Assembly: GCA_046565505.1 (NCBI GenBank)
Contig: JBKHYJ010000092.1
Location: forward strand, 1 to 43,179
Origin: JBKHYJ01 sp046565505
GTDB lineage: Bacteria > Acidobacteriota > Blastocatellia > UBA7656
Reading direction: 5' to 3'
Length of the DNA stretch: 43,179 bases
The position numbers and the translations under genes were made by a program. Below, piece by piece: positions 1 through 9,419 of this stretch. Each line of letters opens with the position of its first letter. The first letter of the stretch is position 1. The notes under the pieces were generated by a model. That model was given only the letters and a program-made list of their open reading frames with translations. It did no database searches and was not told the origin of the DNA.

Positions 1-11
1 CCTATCACCCA

Positions 12-335
12 TTACTTTTCTCCTATAATGAGTTGCCCGCCGCGGGGGCCTGTCGGGGTTCCCGGCGGGGGCAAAGTTTGTGAAAACCGCGAGCACTCAG
101 ACGAAAGTGAGTGTCCGATGAGAGGCACCAGGTCGACGAGTTCAGGAATGCTATTGGCCCTTGCGGCGGTGACCATCTCGCGCGGAATGGGTTGACTGGA
201 GATGGCGAATGATAGTACGAGGGTAATGACCGCAACGGCAGCATTCGTGATGATTCCCAGGTAGTCCAATAGAATAAACAATGCGGAGAGACCCTCCTTA
301 TCCTGCTTGCCAGAACGGCAGGCCTCTCTGCGCAT
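12..335 (-). CDS. Doubtful small single-pass membrane protein
   Basis: I do not recognise this 107-residue ORF. It has a basic N-terminus, one clear hydrophobic segment at about residues 17-47 that could span the membrane, and a Pro/Gly-rich C-terminus of low complexity. The ATG at 333-335 is preceded by a G-run lying too close to act as a good ribosome binding site. No partner gene is visible because the window starts here. It could equally be a chance open frame in G+C-rich DNA. Confidence 0.25.
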   Translation of the reverse strand: MRREACRSGKQDKEGLSALFILLDYLGIITNAAVAVITLVLSFAISSQPIPREMVTAARANSIPELVDLVPLIGHSLSSECSRFSQTLPPPGTPTGPRGGQLIIGEK

Positions 336-1051
336 CCCCCAACGCTCGTTCTACTACTGACGCAATACTGGGCCTGTGTGATGAGGCAACACAGACCCTT
401 ACGCGCGGGGTTTACCCGGCGCGCGCCGGATGAAACTTCACAACAGCAACTAGAGAATTAGGGCCATCAGGCTAGAGTTCAAACAAGGCGAGAGAACCCC
501 AGTCACAAAGAGCGCCCTGCTGTCACACACTTCATATTCAGCCGGCCATCGAACGGGGCCCGCTAAATATGAATATTTTCAAGAAAAAAAGCGCATTGAA
601 TATGATAGCGTTGCGGTCGTTGCGAGCCGGCAGTGCGACCTACATCGCCCTTCGCGTCCGCCACGGCCGGGCGCAGCCAAGCAATCTTTTAGTATATGTC
701 AGATATCTTACTAATAATTATACCGGTCAAATTTTTGGTTAATCTTATTCTGTCAAACAGACATCTTCCTACACTCTCCGCAACAGCAAGAGAGTTATTA
801 GTTAGGATATGAAGCTTAAATGCTCAGGGCCATGAGCAATGAAGAAACTAGTCCGGTCGCCAAGTATATCTGGGTACATCTGCTCTGTCAATAAGAATGT
901 GAGCTCACGGCGGGCGGAGAGCATCCTAAACTATGAGGGGCTTCGGCCGACAGCTTTTGTCACAGCCAGAGTTCTCGCGCTTTGACTTAATTCCTACCTT
1001 GAATGACTTGCCTTATTCCCTTCATGGTCATTTCAGATGAGCGCGGCACTA
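336..1051. other. Gene-free stretch, partly A+T-rich, with an inverted repeat
   Basis: No convincing coding frame is present. The part around 680-800 is clearly A+T-richer than the surroundings. Arms TTCATATTCAGC (531-542) and GCTAAATATGAA (562-573) are complementary at 11 of 12 positions, and a related AATATGA follows near 600. No transposase or tRNA was found. It lies downstream of the ADOP gene that ends at 1052. Confidence 0.4.
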
Positions 1052-3661
1052 TCACTCGTATCTGAGCGCAATCACAGGGTCCACCTTTGTCGCCCTTCGC
1101 GCCGGCAGGTAACAAGCCAGCAACGCGACTAATGCCAGCAACGCCGTAACGACCATGAACGTCAGCGGATCGGTAGCGCTCACCTCAAAGAGCAAATGCG
1201 CAATCAAGCGTGTAAGCAGGAACGCTCCTCCTAACCCAATCGCAATACCGAGCAACACTGATTTCATCCCTTGCCCGATGACCAGCCGCAACACGTCAGC
1301 TACCCGCGCGCCGAGAGCGATTCGGATTCCGATTTCCTGAGTGCGCTGCGTCACGGCATAAGAAGTCACGCCGTATATGCCAAGCGCGGCCAGCAGCAGT
1401 GCGACGGCGGCAAAGCTGCCGAAGATCACCAGACTGAAGCGGCGATTGTCGAGTGAGGATGAAAAGATTTGGTCGAGTGTGCGGAAGTTGGTCGGGACGT
1501 CCCGGTTGAGCGATTGCATTTCACCGCGCATCGCCGGAATCAACGTCTTCACGTCTCCCTCGGTCCGCGCGACGATGGCAAAACCCCAAGCCTGCACCGG
1601 CCGTTGCATATAGTGAACGTAGACCGTCGGCCGGGTGTCCGCGTCCAACCCGAATTCGCGCACGTCGCTGACTACGCCCACCACGCGCAGCAAATGCGTG
1701 TCGCCGTCCATATTGCCGTATTGGATGCCTTTGCCGAGCGGGTCTTCGTCAGGCCAGTATTGGCGCGCCAGTGACTCGCTGATGAGCGCCACTTGCTGCG
1801 TCTCAGGCCCATCGCTTTGATCGAAGAGTCGTCCGCGCACGAGGCGCATGCCCATCGCGTTGAAATAACCCGGACTGGCGACGCGAAATTCGCCGTAGCC
1901 TTTGAGCGCCGGGTTATTGTCAATCAGAAACTGGCCGTCAGCGCCGCCGCCGACCATCGGCAAGCCGTTGACGCCGCCGACCGCCGTGACGCCCGGCAAA
2001 GCCGCTATACGTTCGAGCGCCTGCCGGTAAAAGCTCGCGCGACGTTGCGGCGCCTCGTCGCTCAATGAAATCTCCATCGCCACGGCGCTCTCGGTGCGAA
2101 AACCCGGATCAATCTCAAGCAGCTTGATGAAGCTCTTGATGAGCAGCCCCGCGCCAAGGAGCAGTACTATTGTCAAAGCCACTTGAGTCACCACGAGTAT
2201 TGCGCGCAGGCGGTGACTCTTGGGGTTGGCCGATTGCCCGCGCGCGGCATCTTTCAGGCTTTCCTGCATGTTCCACCCGCCGACCCGCAGCAGCGGCACC
2301 AAACCCAGTGCGACGGCGACCAGCGACGAGAGGGCGAAAGTGAAAGCCAGCGCCCGCGCATCAACACTGATTTCCTCAGCGCGCGGCAGGTAGCCTTGAT
2401 TGAGGCCGATCAGCGCCTTCACGCCCCAGAGCGATAGCAGCACGCCCAGGCCGCCGGAGAGCAAAGCGAGCACCAGGCTTTCGGCTATGAATTGCCGCGC
2501 CAACCGACCGCGAGTTGCGCCTAACGCCGTGCGCAGAGCGAACTCGCGCTGCCGCGCTGTCGCCTGGGCGAGCAGCAAATTCGCGACGTTGGTGCAAGCC
2601 ACGAGCAGCAGAAATCCCACCGCCGCCAGAATCACCAGCAAGCTCTGACTGACCTCACCCACCATCGCTTCCTTCAAAGGCAACGCCGCCACGTCAATCA
2701 GGTCTATGTTCGCACCATTCTCCTGCTTGAGTTGTTTGCCAATAGTGCTCAGGTCCGCGCGCGCTTGCCCGAGCGTCACGCCATCCTGCAAGCGCGCGAT
2801 GACGCGCTTCCCATGCGACGTACGCGATTCAGATGACGGAAATAATTCGATGGGCAGCCAGATTTCTGCATCTTTGGGGAAGTTGAAACTCTCGGGCATG
2901 ACGCCCACGACCGTGTAGCTGGCGTTGCCGATGCGGAGCGGCGTAGCGTCCAGATCATTTCGGCCGCCGAGCAGCCGTTTCCAAAAACCATGACTCACTG
3001 CGGCCACGGGATGGCCGCCGACTTTGGCTTCTTCCGGCAAGAAACTCCGGCCGGCCGCGGGCTGCACGCCGAGCGTCTTAAAAAAGTCGCTCGACACAAA
3101 AGCCACACGGGTGCGCACCGGCTCACTGCCGCCGAGGACGGTCATCAGCCCCATATTGTATTCTGCCGCCGCCGCGAGTGTGTGATTGCGCGCATGTAAG
3201 TCCAAAAAGTTCGGCTCGGCGAAAGTTATCTGCTTGCCTTTGCCATCAACTTCTCTGAGGCTGACGATCTTCTCCGCTTCCGGGTAGGGCAGCGGGCGCA
3301 GCAGTACGGCATCCACGACGCTGAAGATCGCCGTGCAGGCGCCGATGCCGAGAGAGAGCGTGAGCACGGTGACGGCAGTAAACCCAGGCTTCTTCGACAA
3401 CATCCTCGCGCTGTAGCGCAGGTCCTGCCATATTTCTTCCAGTGCCCGCACGCCGCGCGCATCCCGGCTTTCTTCTTTCACCTGTTCCATGCCGCCAAAG
3501 CTGCGGAGCGCTGCGTAACGTGCCTCCTCAGGGGCCAGCCCGCGCCGAAGGTTCTGCTCAATCTCTTTCTCCAGATGGAAGCGCAACTCCTCATCCAGTT
3601 CCCGCTCCATCTCCGCTTTGTGGAATAAAGCACGCAGGCGCAGTTTGAGTTTGTTGAGCAT
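1052..3661 (-). CDS. ADOP-family ABC transporter permease (MacB/FtsX-like), copy 1
   Basis: This 869-residue inner-membrane protein belongs to the acidobacterial duplicated orphan permease family: two fused MacB_PCD plus FtsX units with no ATPase of their own. Visible are the amphipathic charged N-terminus with the ELDEELRFHLE motif (residues 21-31), a first membrane helix at about 93-116 ending before LLRPLPYPEAE, a first periplasmic domain, three helices around 340-460 containing ACTNVANLLLAQA, a second periplasmic half, and a C-terminal three-helix FtsX domain ending in ARRATKVDPVIALRYE. A GGAGG ribosome binding site precedes the ATG at 3661. It starts 18 bp after the PadR stop, so the two form an operon. 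Transported substrate unknown; family members are thought to act in efflux or envelope signalling. Confidence 0.93.
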   Translation of the reverse strand: MLNKLKLRLRALFHKAEMERELDEELRFHLEKEIEQNLRRGLAPEEARYAALRSFGGMEQVKEESRDARGVRALEEIWQDLRYSARMLSKKPGFTAVTVLTLSLGIGACTAIFSVVDAVLLRPLPYPEAEKIVSLREVDGKGKQITFAEPNFLDLHARNHTLAAAAEYNMGLMTVLGGSEPVRTRVAFVSSDFFKTLGVQPAAGRSFLPEEAKVGGHPVAAVSHGFWKRLLGGRNDLDATPLRIGNASYTVVGVMPESFNFPKDAEIWLPIELFPSSESRTSHGKRVIARLQDGVTLGQARADLSTIGKQLKQENGANIDLIDVAALPLKEAMVGEVSQSLLVILAAVGFLLLVACTNVANLLLAQATARQREFALRTALGATRGRLARQFIAESLVLALLSGGLGVLLSLWGVKALIGLNQGYLPRAEEISVDARALAFTFALSSLVAVALGLVPLLRVGGWNMQESLKDAARGQSANPKSHRLRAILVVTQVALTIVLLLGAGLLIKSFIKLLEIDPGFRTESAVAMEISLSDEAPQRRASFYRQALERIAALPGVTAVGGVNGLPMVGGGADGQFLIDNNPALKGYGEFRVASPGYFNAMGMRLVRGRLFDQSDGPETQQVALISESLARQYWPDEDPLGKGIQYGNMDGDTHLLRVVGVVSDVREFGLDADTRPTVYVHYMQRPVQAWGFAIVARTEGDVKTLIPAMRGEMQSLNRDVPTNFRTLDQIFSSSLDNRRFSLVIFGSFAAVALLLAALGIYGVTSYAVTQRTQEIGIRIALGARVADVLRLVIGQGMKSVLLGIAIGLGGAFLLTRLIAHLLFEVSATDPLTFMVVTALLALVALLACYLPARRATKVDPVIALRYE

Positions 3662-3679
3662 CTCCCGCCTCCTTCCGCT

Positions 3680-4012
3680 CTAGGTAGTTTTCAGAATCAG
3701 CCTTACCGCCCCGGTGAAGCGCTCCCAGGTCTCGGTCTCGGCAGCCAGCTGTTTGCGCCCGGCGGCCGTCAGCTTATAGAACTTTGCCCGGCGATTGTTT
3801 TCTGACGCGCCCCACTCCGAGGCGATCCAGCCTTGCGCCTCCAGCCGGTGCAGCGCCGGGTAGAGCGATCCCTGCCCGACACGCAGTATCCCCCGCGATA
3901 CCTGCTCGATGCGTTGCGCGATGTCCCAGCCATGGGTCGGCCCGGCCTGGAGCGTCTTGAGCACCAGCAGGTCGAGCGTCCCCTGTAACAGATCGGTCTG
4001 TATGTTCTTCAT
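3680..4012 (-). CDS. PadR-family transcriptional regulator, partner of ADOP copy 1
   Basis: A 110-residue winged-helix repressor of the small PadR class. The N-terminal recognition unit is visible as DLLQGTLDLLVLKTL, followed by GPTHGWDIAQRIEQ, the wing-adjacent GSLYPALHRLEAQGWI, and RRAKFYKLTAAGRKQL; a short C-terminal dimerisation helix follows. I place the start at the ATG at 4012 because GGGGAGA lies just upstream and the family begins right before LLQGTLDLL; the longer frame to 4036 would cover the leader. It is transcribed with the ADOP gene 18 bp downstream and probably represses its own operon; the ligand is unknown. Confidence 0.93.
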   Translation of the reverse strand: MKNIQTDLLQGTLDLLVLKTLQAGPTHGWDIAQRIEQVSRGILRVGQGSLYPALHRLEAQGWIASEWGASENNRRAKFYKLTAAGRKQLAAETETWERFTGAVRLILKTT

Positions 4013-4023
4013 CGGTCTCCCCT

Positions 4024-4074
4024 CGACAAGCGACAAGGCAGAGCGTAACCGATGACTTGTCGAATGTCAACAAG
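4024..4074 (-). promoter_or_regulatory. Promoter and operator of PadR-ADOP operon 1
   Basis: On the minus strand, TTGACA (4065-4070) and TACGCT (4042-4047) are separated by exactly 17 bp. CTTGTCG at 4056-4062 lies in the spacer, and its reverse complement CGACAAG occurs twice in tandem at 4024-4037, around the expected transcription start. This is the arrangement expected for autorepression by the PadR protein. Inference from sequence only. Confidence 0.6.
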
Positions 4075-4348
4075 AGAGGGAGGGCCACAACTGAAATCAA
4101 CCCCGGGCTGTGTGCCGGTCGAGCCTCGCAAAGAGCCTTCGGCAGGGAAGCCTGTAGGTAGAAGGCGAGGAGGCTAGAACTGCCTCACCTCAATACCGGC
4201 AGGAAGGTTGAGCATAAGATAGAACTGCGCGCCCGTAATGTCTAGGACCTTTATTGAATAAACTAGGAATCACCCGATTCCCATTGACGAAGCGGAATGC
4301 GAGAAGGTAACGCCCGCACAAAATTACCTTTCGACGCCGGCCGGCTCT
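4075..4348. other. Intergenic spacer, nothing recognised
   Basis: Lies between the PadR promoter and the 3' end of the S15-type hydrolase gene. I see no conserved frame, no U-tracted terminator and no repeat that stands out. Confidence 0.4.
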
Positions 4349-6298
4349 TCACCTTTTGACGATTGGTAGAACGACGCGCGAGGGGTGCTCGCCGTCGTGG
4401 TAAACGCGCTCGGTCACCTTTTGAAAGTCTGCGTCCGTCGTGCGCCCGTAATCGGGCATGAACTTCTGCGGGTTGCGGGCGACGAGGGGGAACCATGTGC
4501 TTTGTACCTGCACCATGATGCGGTGATTCTTCTTGAACGTGTGGACGAGGCCGGGCATTACGAAAGAAATTCTCGCAGGCGCGTTTGGGGTGATCGGCTC
4601 CGGGCGTTCAAAGCTCGTACGGAAGCGCGCGGGGAACGGCTCGCCGCGCAGGAGCATCTCGTAGCCGCTCGGTTGGAAGACGCACTCTGCGGAATCGCCC
4701 GGCGGTTTGACGCCCGCGGGGTATTCGTAATCGTCCGGGAACACGTCAATTAATTTAATGACGAAATCCGAATCCGTGCCGCTCGAAGATACGAAGAGTT
4801 GCGGCTTGATGTCGCCCGCGGCAGTCATATCTGCCTTGAGTGGCTCGGTCTGGTAGACGAGCACGTCAGGCCGCCGCGCGGCGAAACGCTGGTCTTCGGT
4901 CATAAAATCGTATGGATAGGTGAGCGTAATCTTCTGCGTGTAGGGGACGGGGCGTGCAGGATCGCTCATGTACTCATCGTAAGCCGCGCCGTTTACATCG
5001 GCGGATTTCTCGACTGAAAGTTTCCCGCCCGCTCGCAGGTAAAGCGGCGTTTCGACCGCAACGTCCGGCGGCCACGCGGCCAAGTCGCGCCATTCGTTCG
5101 CGCCCGTGTCGAAGACGTTGACCTCTTTAATCTGCGAGATGTCGCCCTTATCTTTCAGGAAATGATTAAAGAACGGCAGCTCAAAACGCTCACGGTAATA
5201 CTGGCTGGTCTTGCCTCCGAAATAAGCCGTGCCCAGCCACTCGCCGTCCGAGCGCGCCCAGCCGCCGTGAAACCACGGACCCATCACTAGCACGTTGAAG
5301 ATACCTGGATTCTGCCGCTCGATATGTTGATAGGTTTGCAGCGCGCCGAACAAGTCTTCGTTATCGTACCAGCCGCCGACTGTCATCACCGCCGCATGGA
5401 CGTTCTTCAAATTCGGCAGGATGTTGCGCGCCTTCCAAAACTCATCGTAATTCGGATGCGCCATCATCTCGTCCCAGAATTTAATGCGGGCGCCGAGTTT
5501 CTGCTGGTAGAGGTCGCCGGAGTTACTCAAGCCGCCCATCTGCAAATAGAACTTGTAACCGTCTTCCGTCCCCCATAAGAAAGGCTTGATTGCGCTAGGC
5601 GAAGGCTCAAGCGGTTCGGGGCGCGGCTGCCCGAGGAAGGCGAAGGCGTTGTAGTTCTGCGCCAAAAAGAGCGCGCCATTGTGATGCATGTCATCGCCGT
5701 GAAACCAGTCCGCGACCGGAGCTTGCGGCGAAATGGCCCTGACCGCCGGGTGCGAATCAATCCCGGCCATCGAGGTGTAAAAGCCGGGATACGAGATGCC
5801 ATAGACGCCGACACGCCCATTGTTATTAGCGATGTTTTTGACGAGCCAATCCACCGTGTCATAGGCGTCCGAAGTCTCGTCAATCTGTTTGCCCGTTTTG
5901 TTGGCGATGAATGGTCGCACGTCCACAAATTCACCTTCGCTCTTCCATCGCCCGCGCACGTCTTGATAAACGAAGATGTAGCCTTCACGCGCGAAAAGGT
6001 CATCGGGCCCCAAAGAGGCTTTATACTTGTCCGCGCCGTAAGGGGAGACCGCGAATGGCGTGCGAGTGAGCAAAATCGGATACTTAACGGAAGCGTCTTT
6101 CGGCTCGTAAATCGAGGTGAAGAGTTTTACCCCGTCGCGCATCGGTATCAACACTTCGCGCTTAGCGTAATTTTTTTTAATGTAATCGGCAAGCTCCTGC
6201 TGTTGTGGGGGCAACTGCCCCTGTGCGGACAAAACGACGGGCGATGCGACTATCAACACGATAATGATTATCAGGTGGAATAAACTATTCGTCTTCAT
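4349..6298 (-). CDS. Secreted X-Pro dipeptidyl-peptidase / CocE-NonD family hydrolase
   Basis: A 649-residue alpha/beta hydrolase of the S15/CocE type, which hydrolyses acyl, ester or Xaa-Pro bonds. A signal peptide is evident (basic start, hydrophobic stretch to about residue 23, ending SAQG), so it acts in the periplasm or outside. VLIPMRDGVKLFTSIYEP opens the catalytic domain; the nucleophile elbow is GISYPG with Ser169. GGWYD and GPWFHGG supply candidate Asp and His of the triad. The C-terminal jelly-roll X-Pro DPP domain runs to the end, with RISFVMPGLVHTFKKNHRIMVQVQSTWFP typical of the family in shorter pieces. The start at 6298 is chosen for the GGAG upstream and the signal peptide; the longer frame to 6454 adds nothing plausible. 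Substrate cannot be told. Confidence 0.9.
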   Translation of the reverse strand: MKTNSLFHLIIIIVLIVASPVVLSAQGQLPPQQQELADYIKKNYAKREVLIPMRDGVKLFTSIYEPKDASVKYPILLTRTPFAVSPYGADKYKASLGPDDLFAREGYIFVYQDVRGRWKSEGEFVDVRPFIANKTGKQIDETSDAYDTVDWLVKNIANNNGRVGVYGISYPGFYTSMAGIDSHPAVRAISPQAPVADWFHGDDMHHNGALFLAQNYNAFAFLGQPRPEPLEPSPSAIKPFLWGTEDGYKFYLQMGGLSNSGDLYQQKLGARIKFWDEMMAHPNYDEFWKARNILPNLKNVHAAVMTVGGWYDNEDLFGALQTYQHIERQNPGIFNVLVMGPWFHGGWARSDGEWLGTAYFGGKTSQYYRERFELPFFNHFLKDKGDISQIKEVNVFDTGANEWRDLAAWPPDVAVETPLYLRAGGKLSVEKSADVNGAAYDEYMSDPARPVPYTQKITLTYPYDFMTEDQRFAARRPDVLVYQTEPLKADMTAAGDIKPQLFVSSSGTDSDFVIKLIDVFPDDYEYPAGVKPPGDSAECVFQPSGYEMLLRGEPFPARFRTSFERPEPITPNAPARISFVMPGLVHTFKKNHRIMVQVQSTWFPLVARNPQKFMPDYGRTTDADFQKVTERVYHDGEHPSRVVLPIVKR

Positions 6299-6765
6299 AT
6301 TTTCTCCGAAAGCCTGGGCCGTAATACCCGCCTGCATTCTGTCTGAATACCGACACTCCATCAACCTTTCTAATCGCCGAGCGTTTGTCAAACTCTTTTC
6401 GACCAGGCTCGCGGGTTGGAGTGTCTCTCTGATGTTTGTAGTCCCGCGGCTCAAGGGCGGCCACCCGGACGCTTGCCCGATATTTTAACTGAATCCAATA
6501 ACTCTCTTGTGGATATCCATACCGCGAAATTAGTTTGATATAACTCCAATGTCGAATTATTTTTGACAGGACGTGCTCCGACACTGATCCGAGGCGGCTT
6601 GAACGCGGTGGTAATCACGATGTGTCCTGATAACGGAATGTGTTACGCGGACGGATCGCCGCAATATAAGTTGTACATGCCAGTCGGCTGTATAATTACA
6701 GAGCCAAGCGCTTCACATTCGGAAGATAAAACGAGACATCGTCAGGAGTTTCTGGAGGCTTAATT
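6299..6765. promoter_or_regulatory. Divergent intergenic region with a consensus -10
   Basis: This region separates the minus-strand hydrolase from the plus-strand metallo-hydrolase and should hold both promoters. A perfect TATAAT lies at 6691-6696, about 70 bp upstream of the plus-strand start; no good -35 stands at the right distance. The part around 6480-6580 is A+T-rich and may hold the promoter of the minus-strand gene. Confidence 0.4.
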
Positions 6766-7620
6766 ATGAGAGCATTCGCATTCTTCGTAGCATTGTTCAC
6801 GCTCACGGCCGGGCCTTTTTATAGCGTGCCGGCGCAGGAAACGAAAATCAAGTGGTTCGGACACGCGGCCTTTTCGGTCACCACGCCAGGTGGCAAAGTA
6901 CTATTGATTGACCCGTGGTTGAGGAACCCTTCAAACCCCGAGGCTAAAGAAAGTAAGGACCCTTTAGCTTCGCTTCCAAGAGTTGATTACATTCTTCTCA
7001 CGCATGGACACCGGGACCATGTCGGCGACGCCGTTGAAATAGCCAGGAAGACAGGTGCGGTACTTATCAGCAACCCCGAATTAGCGGGGAATCTAGTAAA
7101 GCTGTCTGATTTCCCGAGCAAGCAAGCCGAAACTGACGCGATTATGGGAATCGGAGGCGAGATTCAAATCGCTGATGGCGAGGTCACGGTCGCCATGACG
7201 CCGGCGGTCCATTCGAGCAGCGTTTTCAATCCGAGAGCCGGCGCGGCCGAGGCGGAAAGAGCTTACGGCGGGAATCCCGCCGGGTTTGTCATCATAATCA
7301 AGAATGGTCCTACTATTTATCACTCCGGCGATACGGCGTATTTCAAAGATATGGAAACCATCGGCGAGGAGTATCAAATTGACCTGGCGTTACTCAACAT
7401 CGGAGGTCATTTCGGAATGGAGCCGCGTATGGCGGCGAAGGCAGCGAAATCGGTCCGCGCAAAACTGGCAATCCCCCAACACTACGCCACGTTCCCTGGG
7501 ATTAGTGAAAACTCAGGAGGCTTTGCCAGTGAGCTTAAGCGGCTGGGCGTACCTTATTATGAAATGAAACCCGGCGAAACCATCTCATTTCGCGGTAAAC
7601 AGATGGTGCAAAAAAAATGA
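6766..7620 (+). CDS. Secreted metal-dependent hydrolase, metallo-beta-lactamase fold (UPF0173-like)
   Basis: A 284-residue protein with an N-terminal signal peptide (hydrophobic residues 3-22) and then the MBL fold. The metal-binding HGHRDH motif is at residues 80-85, preceded by LLIDPWLRNP typical of the UPF0173 subgroup. AVHSSS, HSGDTAYF and QHYATFPG supply the later metal ligands and the C-terminal His. UPF0173 proteins are usually cytosolic and about 225 residues; this one is longer because of the export signal and an insert around 145-170. GGAGG upstream of the ATG fixes the start. It probably hydrolyses a phosphodiester or lactone-like substrate; the true substrate is unknown. Confidence 0.88.
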   Translation: MRAFAFFVALFTLTAGPFYSVPAQETKIKWFGHAAFSVTTPGGKVLLIDPWLRNPSNPEAKESKDPLASLPRVDYILLTHGHRDHVGDAVEIARKTGAVLISNPELAGNLVKLSDFPSKQAETDAIMGIGGEIQIADGEVTVAMTPAVHSSSVFNPRAGAAEAERAYGGNPAGFVIIIKNGPTIYHSGDTAYFKDMETIGEEYQIDLALLNIGGHFGMEPRMAAKAAKSVRAKLAIPQHYATFPGISENSGGFASELKRLGVPYYEMKPGETISFRGKQMVQKK

Positions 7621-7786
7621 AGCCCGCCCTAACAATCTGGCGCAGCCGAGCCGGCGATGCAAGCCCGTCATAGTTCTATCGTCATTCGCGGGTCACCGGC
7701 CGGCGCATGGCGTTTGCCGCTTTCATTTTTCAGTTGCTATGAGACTGTTTTGAACAAGATACAAAACTCAGGAGTACGGATAAGCT

Positions 7787-8311
7787 ATGGAATTCCACCT
7801 AGAGCAAGCCAGAGAGATTCTCGGACGCACTCCACCCGCTTTAAACTCACTGCTGCGCCACCTTCCCGACCAGTGGGTACTTCACAACGAGGGCCCTGAC
7901 AGTTGGAGCGTATATGATATCGTCGGCCATCTGATTCACGGGGAGGAAACTGACTGGATTCCTCGCGCGGAGATCATCCTCAGAGATGGGGAGGGCGGGA
8001 CGTTCGAGCCCTTTGACCGCTTCGCTATGTTCGAGAAGTCGAGAGGCAAATCCTTAGGCGAATTGCTGGACCAGTTCGAGCGCCTCCGGGTAGAAAGCCT
8101 CAATAAACTTGGCGAGATGAGCCTGACACCGGAGACATTGAAGAAGCGCGGCAGACATCCAGACCTGGGCGTAGTAACGCTTGAGGAGTTGTTCTCGACG
8201 TGGGTTGTACATGATCTTGGTCACATAGCGCAGATCGTCCGCGTGATGGCCAGGCAGTATGAGGACGCCGTAGGGCCGTGGAAAGCCTATTTATCAATTC
8301 TCAGAAGGTGA
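7787..8311 (+). CDS. DinB-superfamily metal-binding four-helix protein
   Basis: A 174-residue cytosolic protein of the DinB/YfiT type. The three expected metal-ligand histidines are present: His48 in VGHLIHGEE, and His142 and His146 in WVVHDLGHIAQI. N-terminal LLRHLPDQW and DSWSVYDIVGHL are typical of the family, whose members include thiol transferases and stress proteins. AGGAG precedes the ATG, at a rather long spacing. It follows the metallo-hydrolase by 166 bp on the same strand; joint transcription is possible but not shown. The precise activity cannot be told from sequence. Confidence 0.85.
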   Translation: MEFHLEQAREILGRTPPALNSLLRHLPDQWVLHNEGPDSWSVYDIVGHLIHGEETDWIPRAEIILRDGEGGTFEPFDRFAMFEKSRGKSLGELLDQFERLRVESLNKLGEMSLTPETLKKRGRHPDLGVVTLEELFSTWVVHDLGHIAQIVRVMARQYEDAVGPWKAYLSILRR

Positions 8312-8575
8312 TGTGGGCGGGCGCGATTAGTGCGAATGAGTCAAGGGGCTGCTGGATGAGGCGCGGTGGCCGCCGGGCGAACGATTGCGCCCAGGTGAAA
8401 TACCAGGCCCTGGGCGAGGTAACGCGGCAGTTTCATGCGGGTGTGATTTAAGCCCCTGCTCGCGGCGTTACCAGCACGCTTATGGACTGGCAGGCTGCCG
8501 ATGATCCCCTGAGGTCAGCGATGCTCGCTCTCATCCGTTCCGCGACCAGCCCGGGCCGCGGGACTGCATGGACGA

Positions 8576-9358
8576 TCAGGGCGAGGTCGCTCGCTCCGCC
8601 ATAGCCCGCTCGACCATCTCCACCGCCGGCGGCATGACCTCACCGATGCCATCCCATACTCGAAGCGTTACGGCCTCATCGTAGGGCGTCTCGCCCCTGT
8701 TTACCAGCACCACTCGCGCCCCTCGCTCCAGGGCCAGCCCCACGAGCGAGGCCGCCGGATTCACCACCAGCGAGGAGCCCAAGACCAACATCAGGTCGCA
8801 TCGTCGCGAGTGCTCCGCAGATAGCATTAGTTCTTGCCGGGGGAGAGGGTCCCCGAAGTTTACGACCGACGAGATGAGACGGCCGCCGCAGGCCTGGCAG
8901 GTCGGCTGCCCGCGCACCGGCGTCTGTGTTCGGTAGCCGAGCCCCCATCGTTGCGAATCCCACCCCACCTCTCTCCGCGTGTAGAGTCGGTTGCAGCCGA
9001 GGCAACGCATGAGCTGCCCGTTGCCATGCAACTCTGCCAGCAACTCGGGCCGGACGCCGGACTCGCGGTGAAGATTATCTGTGTTCTGCGTGATGAGGAA
9101 TTGGAGCTTGCCCAACCGCTGGAGCTCAACCAGCGATAGGTGGGATGCATTAGGCTTGATCCGGTCCGGGGAGACACGCCACCTCGGCGCGGGCAAGCCG
9201 GCGTCGCGCCGAGTCCACACGCCGTCGGGGCCACGGAAGTCCGGGATGCCTGAGTCGGTGCTGATGCCTGCCCCCGTGAATGCGATGACGTGGTCGCTCT
9301 CAATAATCCAGCGAGCGATCGTCCCGACGTGCTGTTCTAATTGCTGCCGTTGGTCCAT
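8576..9358 (-). CDS. NAD-dependent protein deacetylase/deacylase, Sir2 family
   Basis: A 260-residue cytosolic sirtuin that removes acyl groups from lysine using NAD. The Rossmann motif GAGISTDSGIPDFRG is at residues 29-43, QNTDNLH at 91-97, and catalytic His111 lies in HGN. The zinc ribbon is intact: Cys119 and Cys122, then Cys154 and Cys157. VNFGD (166-170) and LGSSLVVNPA (193-202) complete the NAD pocket. The insert between the two Cys pairs is longer than in many short bacterial sirtuins. The gene upstream on the same strand ends 61 bp before this start. Function as a general deacylase is likely; the class was not resolved. Confidence 0.93.
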   Translation of the reverse strand: MDQRQQLEQHVGTIARWIIESDHVIAFTGAGISTDSGIPDFRGPDGVWTRRDAGLPAPRWRVSPDRIKPNASHLSLVELQRLGKLQFLITQNTDNLHRESGVRPELLAELHGNGQLMRCLGCNRLYTRREVGWDSQRWGLGYRTQTPVRGQPTCQACGGRLISSVVNFGDPLPRQELMLSAEHSRRCDLMLVLGSSLVVNPAASLVGLALERGARVVLVNRGETPYDEAVTLRVWDGIGEVMPPAVEMVERAMAERATSP

Positions 9359-9419
9359 AATGTCTGCCCGCCAGCGCGCTCATCCCTTCATTACTTCTTG
9401 CAACCCGCCTATCTGCTCC

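Noticed and set aside
5681..6283. 200-codon open frame on the plus strand inside the S15-type hydrolase gene
   Set aside because: It is fully antisense to a gene with clear motifs and has no family features or ribosome site.
6563..6763. 66-codon frame upstream of the metallo-hydrolase gene
   Set aside because: Overlaps the likely promoter with TATAAT and has no protein-like features.
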